Assembly: GCA_018257865.1 (NCBI GenBank)
Contig: JAEUBA010000211.1
Location: 1 to 23,709, forward strand
From: Stereocaulon alpinum
Taxonomy: Eukaryota > Ascomycota > Lecanoromycetes > Lecanorales > Stereocaulaceae
Length of the DNA stretch: 23,709 bases
Direction of reading: 5' to 3'
Within the stretch, counting starts at the first letter, position 1; each line of letters starts with the position of its first letter. The position numbers and the translations under genes are program-made. Below the pieces are notes generated by a model. The model did not search any database. It was not told where the DNA came from and saw nothing but the letters and a program-made list of their open reading frames with translations. Of the stretch, positions 1 through 9,500 are shown piece after piece.

Positions 1-121
1 TCTTACGGCTAGGAAAGGCACACTACGTGTACCATCTACTAGTTTCACAAATAATATAATAGAACACCCTCATTAGTATATATAGATACTAGAATAGGCG
101 TATAAACCAATCAATCAATCA
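1..121 (+). repeat. LINE-tail-bearing short repeat F1 (SINE-like or truncated LINE-related 3' end)
   Basis: From about position 66 to the tetranucleotide tail (about 104-119), this segment matches the 3' end of the LINE copies at 13190-13248 and 16760-16823. Positions 1 to about 60 are not in those LINEs but are shared with the inverted copy at 1549-1651. It still contains many CA and TG dinucleotides, unlike the rest of the window, so RIP has barely touched it. It is either a SINE-like element that borrowed the LINE 3' end, a truncated copy of a related LINE subfamily, or the left arm of an inverted-repeat element ending at 1651. I see no convincing Pol III A or B box. The left boundary is the window edge, so the true 5' end is unknown. 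Confidence 0.65.
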
Positions 122-1547
122 AGGTAGTAATATTAGTAGTAGGTACCGTCTCTTATTATTTATTTAAACTTATAGGAGGAAGGTATAGACTATAGTAGGC
201 TAGCTAAGGTAGGGGGACGAAGAAATAAAAGTATATTATATACCTACTCCTAAAACGCGCTTAGACTATCCTAAACTAGAAGAGGGGAGTAATCGGTTAA
301 TAAGTACCTTTAGTTTAGTACCTATTTTTCGACGCTTTTTTCTCCCTCCAGCTTTATAGTAATTCTAGCGTAGTAAGACGACTACCGTCCACCTAGGACT
401 ATTTCTATTAAATAAGATATTATTTATAAGGCCTTCCGCGCCCTTGCTTTATATACCTCTCTTAAACGATTTCACCTTCCTAACTCTACTACTTATAGAT
501 AATAGCTATCTATAATCGCCTACCTACAAGATCTATTATATAATTATCGCTCGTGTCACTCCGAAGGCTGGTTAAATAAGAAGGGAGTTGAGGGTTTAAA
601 ATATAGTAGGTTTAGGAAGGTATATATCTACTATAGTCTAACTCGTCGCCTGTTTTAGGTTCTTTATATAACGAAGGTCGTAACGAGAAGCGGCGGCGTT
701 GAATATAAGGCTTCTTTACGGCTCTATAAAGGGATCGTTTCTTTAGGGGATATAGACGAGACGGAGTATTCCATTCGCTATTAATACCGGATCTCTCCTC
801 TTTATCGGCTATCTCTACCTCCTTATTATCCTACTAATCTCTTTTGTTACTATTAACTGCGGGATTAGGCGTAAGGCTCTTATAATTTCTATCTTAAGAC
901 TCGCACACTAGTCTATTATACTTAGAGGAGATAAGGATATTATAGTGCGGTGGAGGTATTTCTAAGGTAGAATATTTATTCTTCTAGGAGAGGCTAGGAG
1001 TTCTAAATCGATAAAAGATTCGTTAGTATCAAAATTTATAGAGTAGAAGTATAGGGTCGCACCTAGCCTCTAAGCCTACTATAGACGTTAACGGAGTACT
1101 AAGCGGCCCCTAGTTCCTATCCTATTCCTTAGAAGTATCGTCGCCGCTGCTATCGGTATCCTCGTCCTAATTTATAATTAGCTTACCTAAAAGATATTAG
1201 ATAACTATTTAAATCCTTTAGAATCTAAATTTAGCGTTTAATACTTATATAAACTACTAGCTTTATTTAAACTTAAGCTTATATAAGTATCTCTATCTTT
1301 AGGTCCTAGGCTAAAAGGATATCTAAATTTAGGCGGTAGCCGCTTTCGTAAAGCGGTAATCTTCCTATTATTATTATTAATATTAGGTATTATACGTAAG
1401 CTCTCTAGGAGCTATTAGATAAATCTATAGTAGCTAGAGTTATCTAAACTAACCTATATATATAGCCTCTTATAGAATATATTAAGTAGTATAATCCTCT
1501 AAATAACTATTACTCTCTACTACCTATTTCTCTATTAGATAATAATA
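122..1547 (-). pseudogene. Unrecognised RIP-damaged reading frame, about 470 codons
   Basis: Read on the minus strand, one frame runs from the edge of the repeat at 1549 down to about 160 and is interrupted almost only by TAA/TAG, as expected of a RIP-damaged CDS. The middle part (about 600-1300 on the plus strand) has very few stops and varied, charged composition. There is a short Asn run near 1370, a basic, Arg/Lys-rich stretch near 660-750, and a Gly-Arg-Gly-Arg-Pro string near 440, resembling an AT-hook core. I do not recognise the protein: no RT, integrase, DDE, helicase or kinase motif is visible. CA/TG are retained at about 540-960 and lost at 1180-1547, so mutation falls off leftwards. 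It may be a host gene hit by RIP leaking from flanking repeats, or the coding part of an unknown transposon bounded by the two inverted repeats. No start codon can be chosen. Confidence 0.4.
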
Positions 1548-1548
1548 A

Positions 1549-1651
1549 TTTATTTATACGCCTATTCTAGTATCTATATATACTAATAAGGGTGTTCTAT
1601 TATATTATTTATAAAACTAGTAGATAGTATACGTAGTATACCTTTTCTAGC
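1549..1651 (-). repeat. LINE-tail-bearing short repeat F2, inverted copy of F1
   Basis: This is the reverse complement of positions 1 to about 105. The two align without gaps, and nearly all differences are CA in F1 against TA here (or TG against TA), the RIP signature, with this copy the mutated one. Similarity stops at the LINE-type tail on the left (about 1549) and at 1651 on the right, which pairs with position 1 of the window. No clear target-site duplication flanks it. With F1 it forms an inverted pair around the unknown frame. Confidence 0.65.
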
Positions 1652-1709
1652 CGTAAGAGAAACTATAGTATATCTACAAAAGTTTTTTTGGCTGAATTTT
1701 TTCTAGCCG

Positions 1710-2129
1710 CTACAGCTGCTATAGCTAAAACTTAGGAAGACTTAGTAACTCAGCTAAACTTAGCTAAACTTAGTAGCTTATCTCGCTTACTAAGTACTTA
1801 CTAAGCGACTAAAAATTTTTAGACTTAAAATAGCTATTTATAGCTATTTTTTTTAAGTTTTTTAAAGTTCAGCTTCCGCCGCTAAAAACGGGAAGTTCGG
1901 GAAGTCTCTAGTTAATCTATTATTATTCCTTTTTTAAATCTAATTCTATTTTTGGAAATCTCGCTTAATTTTAGTATTAAAAGTTTATTTATAGCCCTAT
2001 ATACCCCCCCTACTAGCGCTACTAGTTATAATATAATTATTATTAAATTCTAAATTATTTTTTTTTTTTTTTTTTTTTAGATAAGTTTTAGATAAGTTTG
2101 GATAAGTTTTAGCTATAGCTGCTATAGAA
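1710..2129. mobile_element. MITE-like element with ~24-bp terminal inverted repeats (candidate)
   Basis: The sequence at 1710-1733 (core GCTATAGCTAAAACTT) is inverted at about 2106-2129, with one mismatch RIP would not explain and one that it would. Inside each end lie short subterminal repeats built on AAACTTAGC or its complement: three at about 1756-1785, three at about 2080-2112. The interior has no coding frame. It contains a perfect hairpin around 1826-1850, an imperfect palindrome near 1787-1812 and a 21-base T run. A TA flanks the ends, which would fit a Tc1/mariner/pogo-type target site, but TA is so common here that this is weak. A possible outer inverted repeat (TTTGGCTG near 1687, inverted near 2193) could mean a slightly larger element. 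Confidence 0.4.
2058..2078. repeat. Homopolymer run of 21 T
   Basis: Twenty-one consecutive T bases sit just inside the right inverted repeat of the MITE-like element. On the minus strand this would be a poly(A) tract, but no retroelement frame or 3' UTR on that strand leads into it. It differs from the tetranucleotide tail used by the LINEs here. Confidence 0.9.
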
Positions 2130-2403
2130 TACTAAGGGTTAATTCTAATACTAAATAGATAAGTACCGCTAAGCGGATAGAGCCGCTCCAGCCAAAATCT
2201 ATCCGTAAAAGTAATTTATAGATATATAGTACCTAGATAAAAACTCCCGCTTACCTTAATAATATAATTACTTTTAGTTTAGGAATCCTACCCTAGGCCT
2301 TCTTAATACCGGTAACTTTTAACTATATTCTTTAATATTATACCGAGCGCTCTATAATATTATTTCTAATACTAAGTATAATATAATACTAGAAAAGTTA
2401 AGG
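2130..2403. other. Unassigned AT-rich spacer
   Basis: No coding frame or copy of the other repeats is recognisable. It holds one short inverted repeat (CGGATAG near 2177 against CTATCCG near 2200) and a twice-occurring TTCTAATACTAA (near 2149 and 2366). It is the 5' flank of LINE A. I compared it with the expected continuation of the Gypsy integrase fragment at 13306-14035, on the other side of LINE A, and saw no match. Confidence 0.5.
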
Positions 2404-3641
2404 ATAGCGACGACGATAAGTACGACGAGCGAATAGGCCTACTAGGCTAGACGAGCGATTATACTAGGTTATAAACCTAATAAAATAATATAAGATAGAG
2501 GGAGAGGAGAGAAAGGGGTTATTAGTAGCGAAGGTAGATAGGGTATATATCCTAATATAATAATAAAGCGATAGCAATAGTAGTAGAAGCCTACTAAAGA
2601 ATTATAAGGCCCTTAAGGTAGAGAAAGAACTAATAAAAGAGCGTAGTATATAAAGGCTATAGAGTAAGTACTACTAGAGTTTATAGAGAAGGTCTAGGGG
2701 ATACTATAGGTAAATATAAATAAAACTATATAAAGCTTCTTCTAAAATATAGTAGAGAGGATTATAGAGTATATATAGGAGAATATAGTTAAGAGATACG
2801 CTATAAAGGAATATTATAGCTAATTAACGTATAAAGACTACCTAACTAAAAGAGTAAATAATAGCTAGGCGGATATAGCCTATATAGCCTAAAGAGGCTA
2901 AAATACTATCTACTTAGCTATACCTAAGGTAGAAGATATTAAGAAAGCGAAGTAGATAATAGTTAAGATTAATAATAATAGCGAAAAGATATAGATAGCT
3001 ATAATAACTCTCCCCTAACTAGTATAAATATTTAGAGGAGTAGGAGGGGTAACTAAGGAGATTATTATAATAAGGAGGATTATAAGGGGGGATATTATTC
3101 TCTAGATAGCCTTAGTAAAGGCTAGGGAAGAATTAGAGAAGGATAATAGGTAAGTAAGGAGACTCTATAAGTTAGTAAGAGTACTTTAGAAGATAGTAAT
3201 AGTAGTAGTTTATAAAGTAAAAAAGATAATAGATATAAAGGATTAATAGGGGGTCTTTAAAACCCTAAAGAAAGATAATAGAAAGCTCTACTTAAAGTTA
3301 GAGATAATAAAGGCTAAGTAGCCTATATTTATATTAAAGCTAAATATACTTAAAAAGGAAAAGAGGTTCTCTATAATAATAATTAAAATCTTAAGCTTAA
3401 AAGTAGCGAACTAACTTATTATAGAGGAAATAGTAGTAGAGAATAGCCTCCTCTTCTATAATTACTAAAAAAGAGAGGCTGTCCCTAAGTAATACTTTAA
3501 CTACTATAGGTATAGATATATTATTAAGGCGTATAAATACCCTACCTACTATAGGATATACGCCTAAAACTATATAACTAATAATTATATAAAAAGAGCT
3601 AGTAGTAAGCCTAAATACGTAGTATATAAAGAGGAGTACTT
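2404..3641 (+). pseudogene. LINE A ORF1 (gag-like nucleic-acid-binding protein), 5' part
   Basis: Comparison with copy D fixes the frame: it opens at ATA (from ATG) at 2404 and carries dozens of TAA/TAG stops. Near the 3' end (about 3490-3610) are the remnants of CCHC zinc knuckles, with Cys and His codons now Tyr (TAC/TAT), as expected from TGC/TGT or CAC/CAT. ORF1 proteins of Tad1/I-type LINEs bind the element RNA in a ribonucleoprotein. The frame is cut at 3641 by copy B and continues at 9088, where the last knuckle is completed. The stretch 2404-3640 has about one CA and one TG in total. It is not functional. Confidence 0.8.
3629..3641. repeat. Left 13-bp target-site duplication of LINE B
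   Basis: AAGAGGAGTACTT occurs here and again at 9075-9087, directly flanking the minus-strand LINE. The last T is shared with the TTGATTGATT start of the inverted tail. Removing B plus one copy restores the ORF1 frame seen uninterrupted in copy D. Confidence 0.92.
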
Positions 3642-3960
3642 GATTGATTGATTGATTTATACGCCTATTCTAGTATCTATATATACTAATAAGGGTGTTC
3701 TCTTATATTATTAGGAAATCTAGGGGGGTTAAAGGCCCTCTAGACGTAAAAGAAACCTTTCTAGAGTCGCCCCTTCTAGCTAAAAACTTTCGTTTATTAG
3801 CTTACTTATTATTCTACTCCGCCTATCTAACCTCGCCGCTAGGCTCTATAATACTAATAATAATAATCTCCGTTACCCTAATAGGCCCTATAATATTCTA
3901 GTAGCTCCGCCGCCTTTAGCTTCTACTTACGCTTAGGCTTCTTTATCTTTAGGGTTTTTA
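3642..3960 (-). other. LINE B 3' UTR and tetranucleotide tail
   Basis: The minus-strand 3' end corresponds to 12930-13248 of copy A and all of copy E (16499-16823). The tail is a repeat of the tetranucleotide AATC rather than poly(A). In contrast to A and E, nearly every CA/TG in this copy has become TA, so the three allow a direct before/after comparison of RIP. The ORF2 stop lies inside this stretch, near 3805. Confidence 0.75.
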
Positions 3961-6900
3961 TTACCGGTTCTACTCTAATAGGGAGTTTAGACTAGGAGAG
4001 CTATTCCCTAGTAAGTTAATACTACGTTAGGAATCCTAACCTAACTAGCTATCTTATAGCCGCTCTTATACTAGTAACCTTAACTAGTATAGTCCTAATA
4101 TTATAAGTCTCTACCTCTTTAATAAGCTCCCTTTAAGTATCGCTAAGCTTTAGGTAGTATAGGAGAATATACTTTATATCTTAATTCCTCTATCTATAAC
4201 TATAGTAGGTACTACGGACCCTTAGTACTCTTACCTTATAAAGGAAGTAGTTAAACCTATTCTTTCTACTTTAGAGTTAGACTACTATCGAGCTTTCTGC
4301 CTTCCTAAGCTTTAGGTAGTAGTTATACCTTTCTCTAAATAATAGTTTATTCTATACGGGTATATAAGAGTGCTTAGGGATAGTATCCTTATATACCTCC
4401 TACCGCTTAATCTACTTCGCTATTACCTAGCCTTATATCTTCTTAGCTAAGATACCTACGTCTTAATACTCCTCGATATCTATTTTTAGGTTATATTAAT
4501 ATACCTTCCTCCTTATTACTGTTACCGCTTAATCCTAATCCTTTACCTTAAGCTCCTATAGGGCCTATTCTTCCTTTTCTAGTAATAGGGTTAGGCGTAT
4601 TAGGCGCGCCCTTCCTCTCCTTCCCTATAGTCTCCTACGGATTAAGCGGTTACCTTCGATTATTAAGGGGTATACTCCCCTTAGTACCTAGTATCTTATA
4701 ACTAGGGCGTCTAGATAGGTTTAGATAGGTATAATAACTACTTCCGCTTCTAAGACCTAAACCGGTATTACCTTATATACTCTAAGTACTATCCATAGGC
4801 AGTTATTCTATATTATCGCGAGCGTCTTAACGTGCTTTTCTATAGCTCCCCGCCCTTTAGTAGGGGTATACTATATTAGAGTAGCGAATATAAGTATAGG
4901 CCTTACCGCTATACTATATACCTTTCTATACTTCTTAAACGTAGCTCCCTAAGTTAATCCTACTAGGCACTTAATCGCCTAAGCTTAAGTAGCGGCCTTT
5001 ACCTTCACCTACGCTATATATAGGCCCTAGCGGAGTTTAGTATTAATATATAGCCCTAGGACCCTAATACTCGCTTTTAGCTTAACCTCTACGTTACTAA
5101 ATTATACCGTCTCCTTTATATTAAACCTTTTAGGGGCGTACGATAGATATACTAGTTCGTACTTCTAAGGCGCGAACGTCGCCCCGTATATTTTCGCCTA
5201 TATTTAGTAGAGCTTATAGGCCTATTCTAGCTACCTATAGTTCGTTTCCGTTATCTTACTATATACTAGTAGGTATATATTATCTATAAATCCTCCTACC
5301 TATACTAGGATCTTTACCTTTAAGTATACTTTAATTAGTAGCGTATTAAAGAAGAGGAATAGGATTAGTAATATTAGTAATCTTTATAGGATCCCTATTT
5401 CTACCGCCTTAACTAAACTAGTCCTACCCCCTAGGGTTATTAATATCGCTCTATCCTTAAGGAAGCTCGCAGTCTACTAGATAATCCCCTTAGGGATTCC
5501 TTTTATCCTTAAGTTATAGAGTAGCCTTTTATAGGATATATTATTAAATACTCCTACTATATTTAGTAATAGTAAACTCGCTATATTATCCTTACCTTAG
5601 TTCTATATTATATAGATTAAGTCTATAATAGTCTCTAGGGCTATTTCTATTAAATATCTCTTCCTACCTCCTATCTAGTATTCTAAGAGTAGGTGATTTA
5701 CTTCGGCTATTCCGCTAAGTTATTTTACTATTACTATCTCTAATACTTTCCTAAGTATATCTAGTAGTATAATAGGTTAATAGGCCTTAGGCTTAAAGTA
5801 ATTAGTCTTCTTTAGCTTCTTTAGTATTACTATATTCGCTTCGCAGAACTTCTTTAGGTAGTATCTATAATCTAAGTACGCTTAAAATACCCTTTAAAAG
5901 GTCTCCCCTATTTCTATATATACTACTCTTAGGAATCTATTTGGGATCCCTAAAATCCCTAAGGCTTTATCTGCTACTAGGTACTAAATTATATCCCTTA
6001 CCTCCTTTATAGTAATCTCGCTATCTATTATAATAGGCTCTAAGTAATTAGCCCCCTTAATATCCGTTAGGTCTACTAGGGGTAGAGGCGGGAAGAGGAC
6101 CCTTTTTAAGGCCTCTACCTTCCCTTTAAAGTCTATCGCTTTATTCCCGTTCCCGTCTTTAATAGCTGGGAATTATAGTAGCTCTTTAGGGCGTATACTC
6201 CTCTCCCTTCCCTACTTAATAAGTTACTATACTCCTCTTAGCTTTAGTAATACTCTATAGACCCCCTCTTAGAAAGCTATTATCCTAGTCTTTTATAGGA
6301 TAATAACCTTTTTCCTTTTAGTTTAGTAGAGAGCCTCCTCAGTCTATATATTTCTACTATAGTAGTAGGCCTTAAGTGCTACCCGTAATACCTTAGTAAC
6401 TCTTATATATACCCTATTTTAGTATAGTTTAGCTCCGGCGTAGGGTTCCTTAAATAGGATAGTATTCTCTACTACCTCCTATAGCGCAGCTATAAGCTTA
6501 TTAATATATAGGTTAATTACTTCCTCTAAGTCTAATAAGTATCTACTTATAACCCTATTTAAGATCCTTACGTATTTCCGGATCTCTTCGCTAGTTACCT
6601 CCGTCTCTATCCTTTTCTAGGCTCTCTTCTAGTATACTTAGCGCTCGCTTTAGGTCTATTCTAGCTCCGTTATAATTAGTATATAATCTAACCCTATATT
6701 AAGGTCTTCTCTTACTCCGCACTTCGCTATTATATTATACGCGCCTTCGGTTAGGAATATAAGGTTAATAGTACTCTCTAAGCCCCTACTTTACTATATA
6801 ACTAACTTCTCTAGTAGTCTAAGGATTATCCTCTTCTCTCCTACTACTTCTAGTAGCCTATCTACTATTATATAGTATATAGCTCGTCCTAGGTTATTCT

Positions 6901-7460
6901 ATTAGGGGTAGTATAGGTTAAAATCCCCTACTATAATATATTCGCCTTCGCTTTCTAAGGCCTCCTTTAGCCTTAGGATAGTTATAGGGCTATCTACTAA
7001 TATATAGCTTACCGGCGAAGGGTTATAGATATTATATACCTATACCCTCTCTACTATTAGCTCCTTAGTGTTTTCGTCTTTAGTATTAGCGTTATTTCGG
7101 GTTCTCTTAGTCTAGATTTATAATAAGTATAAGTCGCCCTCTTAGTACTCTACCCCCTAGTCGTTAGGATCTATCCTTTTATTTATATAGAAGTATATTC
7201 TAGCCTCTAAGTCTCCCCTATAGGCTAAGTAGAACCTACTTATACTTATATTATATAAGGTTCTATTTATTAGGTTATATACTAGCTCTTAAATCGCTAA
7301 TACGTCTATATCTTTTATATCTTTATTTTTAAGAAGTAGTATTATTACTATATCCTTCTTCCTCTATATATTATACTATAGTATTTTTAGGTAGGGTATA
7401 TTCCTTATTAGGTAAGGGCCGCTTAGACGTTCTCCTATATTTAGGTAGTCTTAATAGTCT
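3800..7460 (-). pseudogene. LINE B ORF2 (endonuclease / reverse transcriptase), RIP-inactivated
   Basis: The frame is legible from copies A and D. An apurinic-endonuclease GDFN motif is on the minus strand at about 6919-6930. A YRPI-type RT motif lies near 5770, with Arg lost to a stop, and the RT active-site block (Phe-x-Asp-Asp, now Ile-Asp-Asn) is at about 5275-5300. The C-terminal Cys/His motif region, typical of Tad1-clade LINEs, lies near 4190-4300. Numerous TAA/TAG stops break every domain, and the second catalytic Asp is mutated to Asn. The protein would nick target DNA and copy the element RNA. Start and stop are approximate; I could not confirm an RNase H domain. Confidence 0.8.
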
Positions 7461-9042
7461 TTACTACTCCTAAAGTCTACTTAAGGGTATTTATTAGACT
7501 AATCCTCTCTATAGATAGGGGCTATTACCCTTATTCTACTTTAAAGAGGGTTATTAATTATCCCCTCTTCGCTACCTCCCTAATTCCTTTCTAGGGCTTA
7601 TCTATTATATCCTCTAAGGCCTTCCTCTTCCCTTTAGAGATTACTTTATACTACCCTTTTAAGCTAGTCCTTTTTAGTATTACTAGCGTAGGCCCTACTA
7701 AGTATTACTTTAGGGTCTCTTTAAAGTATTTTAGCTTATACTTAATTCTTTACCTAGCCTTAGTATTCTCCTTCTATTAGATTAAGTAGGTTTTACTCTA
7801 TACTAAGTACTCCCCTTTATATACTACGTACTTAGGCTTACTGCTAGCTCTTTCTATATAATTATTAGTTATATAGTTTTAGGCGTATATCCTATAGTAG
7901 GTAGGGTATTTATACGCCTTAGTAATATATCTATACCTATAATAGTTAAAGTACTACTTAGGGGTAGCTTCTCTCTCCTAGCGATTATAGAAGAGGAGGC
8001 TATTCTCTACTACTATCCCCTCTATAATAAGCTAGTTCGCCGCCTTTAGGCTTAGGACCTTAATTATTAGTATAGAGAATCTCTTCTCCCTCCTAAGTAT
8101 ATCTAGCTTCGATATAAATATAGGCTATTTAGCCTTTATTATCTCTAACTCTAAGTAGAGCTTCCTATTATCTTTCCTTAGGGTTTTAAAGATCCCCTAT
8201 TAGTCCTTTATATCTATTATCTTTTTTACTCTATAGATTACTACTATTATTATCTTCTAGAGGACTCTTACTAACCTATAGAGTCTCCTTACCTACTTAT
8301 TATCCTTCTCTAACTCCTCTCTAGCCTTTACTAAGGCTATTTAGAGAATAATATCCCCCCCTATAGTCCTCCTTACTATAATAATCTCCCTAGCTACTCC
8401 CCCTACTCCCCTAAATATTTATACTAGTTAGGGAAGAGTTACTATAGCTATCTATATCTTTTCGCTAGTATTATTAATCCTAACTATTATCTACTTCGCT
8501 TTCTTAATATCTTCTACCCTAGGTATAGCTAAGTAGATAGTATTTTAGCCTCTTTAGGCTATATAGGCTATATCCGCCTAGCTGTTATTTACCCTTCTAG
8601 TTAGGTAGTCTTTACGCGTTAGTTAGCTATAGTACTCCTTTATAGTATATCTTTTAGCGGTATTCTCCTATATATACTCTATAATCCTTTTTACTATATT
8701 CTAGAAGAAGCCTTATATAGTCTTATTTATATTTACCTATAGTATCCTCTAGACCTTCTCTATAAACTCTAGTAGCGCTTATTCTATAACCTTTATATAC
8801 TATATTCTTTCTTTAATTCTTTCCCTACCTTAAGGGCCCTATAGATCTTTAGTAGGTTTCTACTATTATCGCTATCGCCTTATTATCGCGTTAGGACGCG
8901 TTCCTTATCTACCTTTACTACTAATACCTCCCTTCTCTCCTCCCCCCCTATCTTATATTATTTTGCTAGGTTTATAACCTAGTATGATCGCTCGTCTGGC
9001 CTAGTAGGCCTGCTCGCCCGTCGTGCTCGTTATCGTCGCTAT
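7440..9042 (-). pseudogene. LINE B ORF1 (gag-like), RIP-inactivated
   Basis: The start codon ATG reads ATA on the minus strand at 9042-9040. The first ~18 codons retain CA/TG and are the best preserved part, while the rest is full of TAA/TAG. Zinc-knuckle remnants lie around 7800-7960 with Cys and His positions changed to Tyr. By analogy with copy D the end overlaps the start of ORF2 in another frame; the exact stop cannot be fixed. Same role as the ORF1 of copy A. Confidence 0.75.
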
Positions 9043-9074
9043 TAGATTATATTAGGGGAGATATCTCAGCTTTC

Positions 9075-9087
9075 AAGAGGAGTACTT
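9075..9087. repeat. Right 13-bp target-site duplication of LINE B
   Basis: An exact second copy of AAGAGGAGTACTT (see 3629-3641), between the 5' end of B and the resumption of the ORF1 frame of A. Confidence 0.92.
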
Positions 9088-9500
9088 AGTATAGAGTAAA
9101 ACCTACTTAATCTAATAGAAGGAGAATACTAAGGCTAGGTAGAGAATTAAGTATAAGCTAAAATACTTTAAAGAGATCCTAAAGTAATATTTAATAGAGC
9201 CTATACTAGTAATACTAAAAAGGACTAGCTTAAAAGAGTAGTATAAAGTAATTTTTAAAGGGAAAAGAAAGGCCTTAGAGGATATAATAAATAAGCCTTA
9301 AAAAGGAATTAAGGAGATAGTAAAAAGGGGATAACTAATAACCCTTTTTAAGATAGAGTAAGGGTAATAGCCCCTATCTATAGAGAGAATTAGTCTAATA
9401 AATACCCTTAGGTAGACTTTAGGAGTAGTAAAGACTATTAAGACTACCTAAATATAAAAGAATATCTAAGTAGCTCTTACCTAATAAGGGATATACCCTA
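9088..9500 (+). pseudogene. LINE A ORF1, 3' part after the B insertion
   Basis: Continues the ORF1 frame of 2404-3641. It completes the third knuckle, which in the family ends Ala-Trp-Ser-x-x-Cys; here Trp is TAG and Cys is TAC. It then runs through a Lys-rich C-terminal region with many RIP stops. It aligns with 21207-21600 of copy D almost without gaps. The end is approximate because ORF1 and ORF2 overlap in different frames. Confidence 0.7.

Larger units (their letters stand above)
3642..9074 (-). mobile_element. LINE copy B (Tad1-like), full length, nested in LINE A
   Basis: A complete minus-strand copy of about 5.4 kb. Its 3' tail reads TTGATTGATTGATT on the plus strand at 3641-3655, and its 5' end is at 9074, 32 bp upstream of the mutated start codon at 9040-9042. 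It is bounded by a 13-bp duplication of the LINE A target. RIP covers nearly the whole body including the 3' end, but the first ~90 bp of the element (about 8985-9074) keep several CA/TG. Gene order from 9074 leftwards is ORF1, ORF2, 3' UTR. Target-primed reverse transcription is the expected mechanism for this class. Confidence 0.92.

Noticed and set aside
1..65. Pol III A/B boxes in the short repeat
   Set aside because: A weak GGCTAGG-like A box could be imagined, but no B box resembling GGTTCGANNCC is present.
104..121. (AATC)n tracts as independent microsatellites or CRISPR-like repeats
   Set aside because: They always sit at LINE-type 3' ends and are a few units long with no spacers, so they are retrotransposon tails.
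2130..2403. Continuation of Gypsy fragment G1 on the far side of LINE A
   Set aside because: The expected integrase sequence after the Thr-Glu-Arg-Thr-Asn block is not legible in any frame of the reverse complement, so A cannot be shown to have split G1.
3695..3901. Open frame of 68 codons on the plus strand with hydrophobic C-terminus, with relatives antisense at 12988-13197 and 16546-16770
   Set aside because: All three are the same antisense frame through the end of LINE ORF2 and its 3' UTR. They start at GTG or similar with no context, and their similarity is explained by the shared LINE sequence, not by selection on a peptide.
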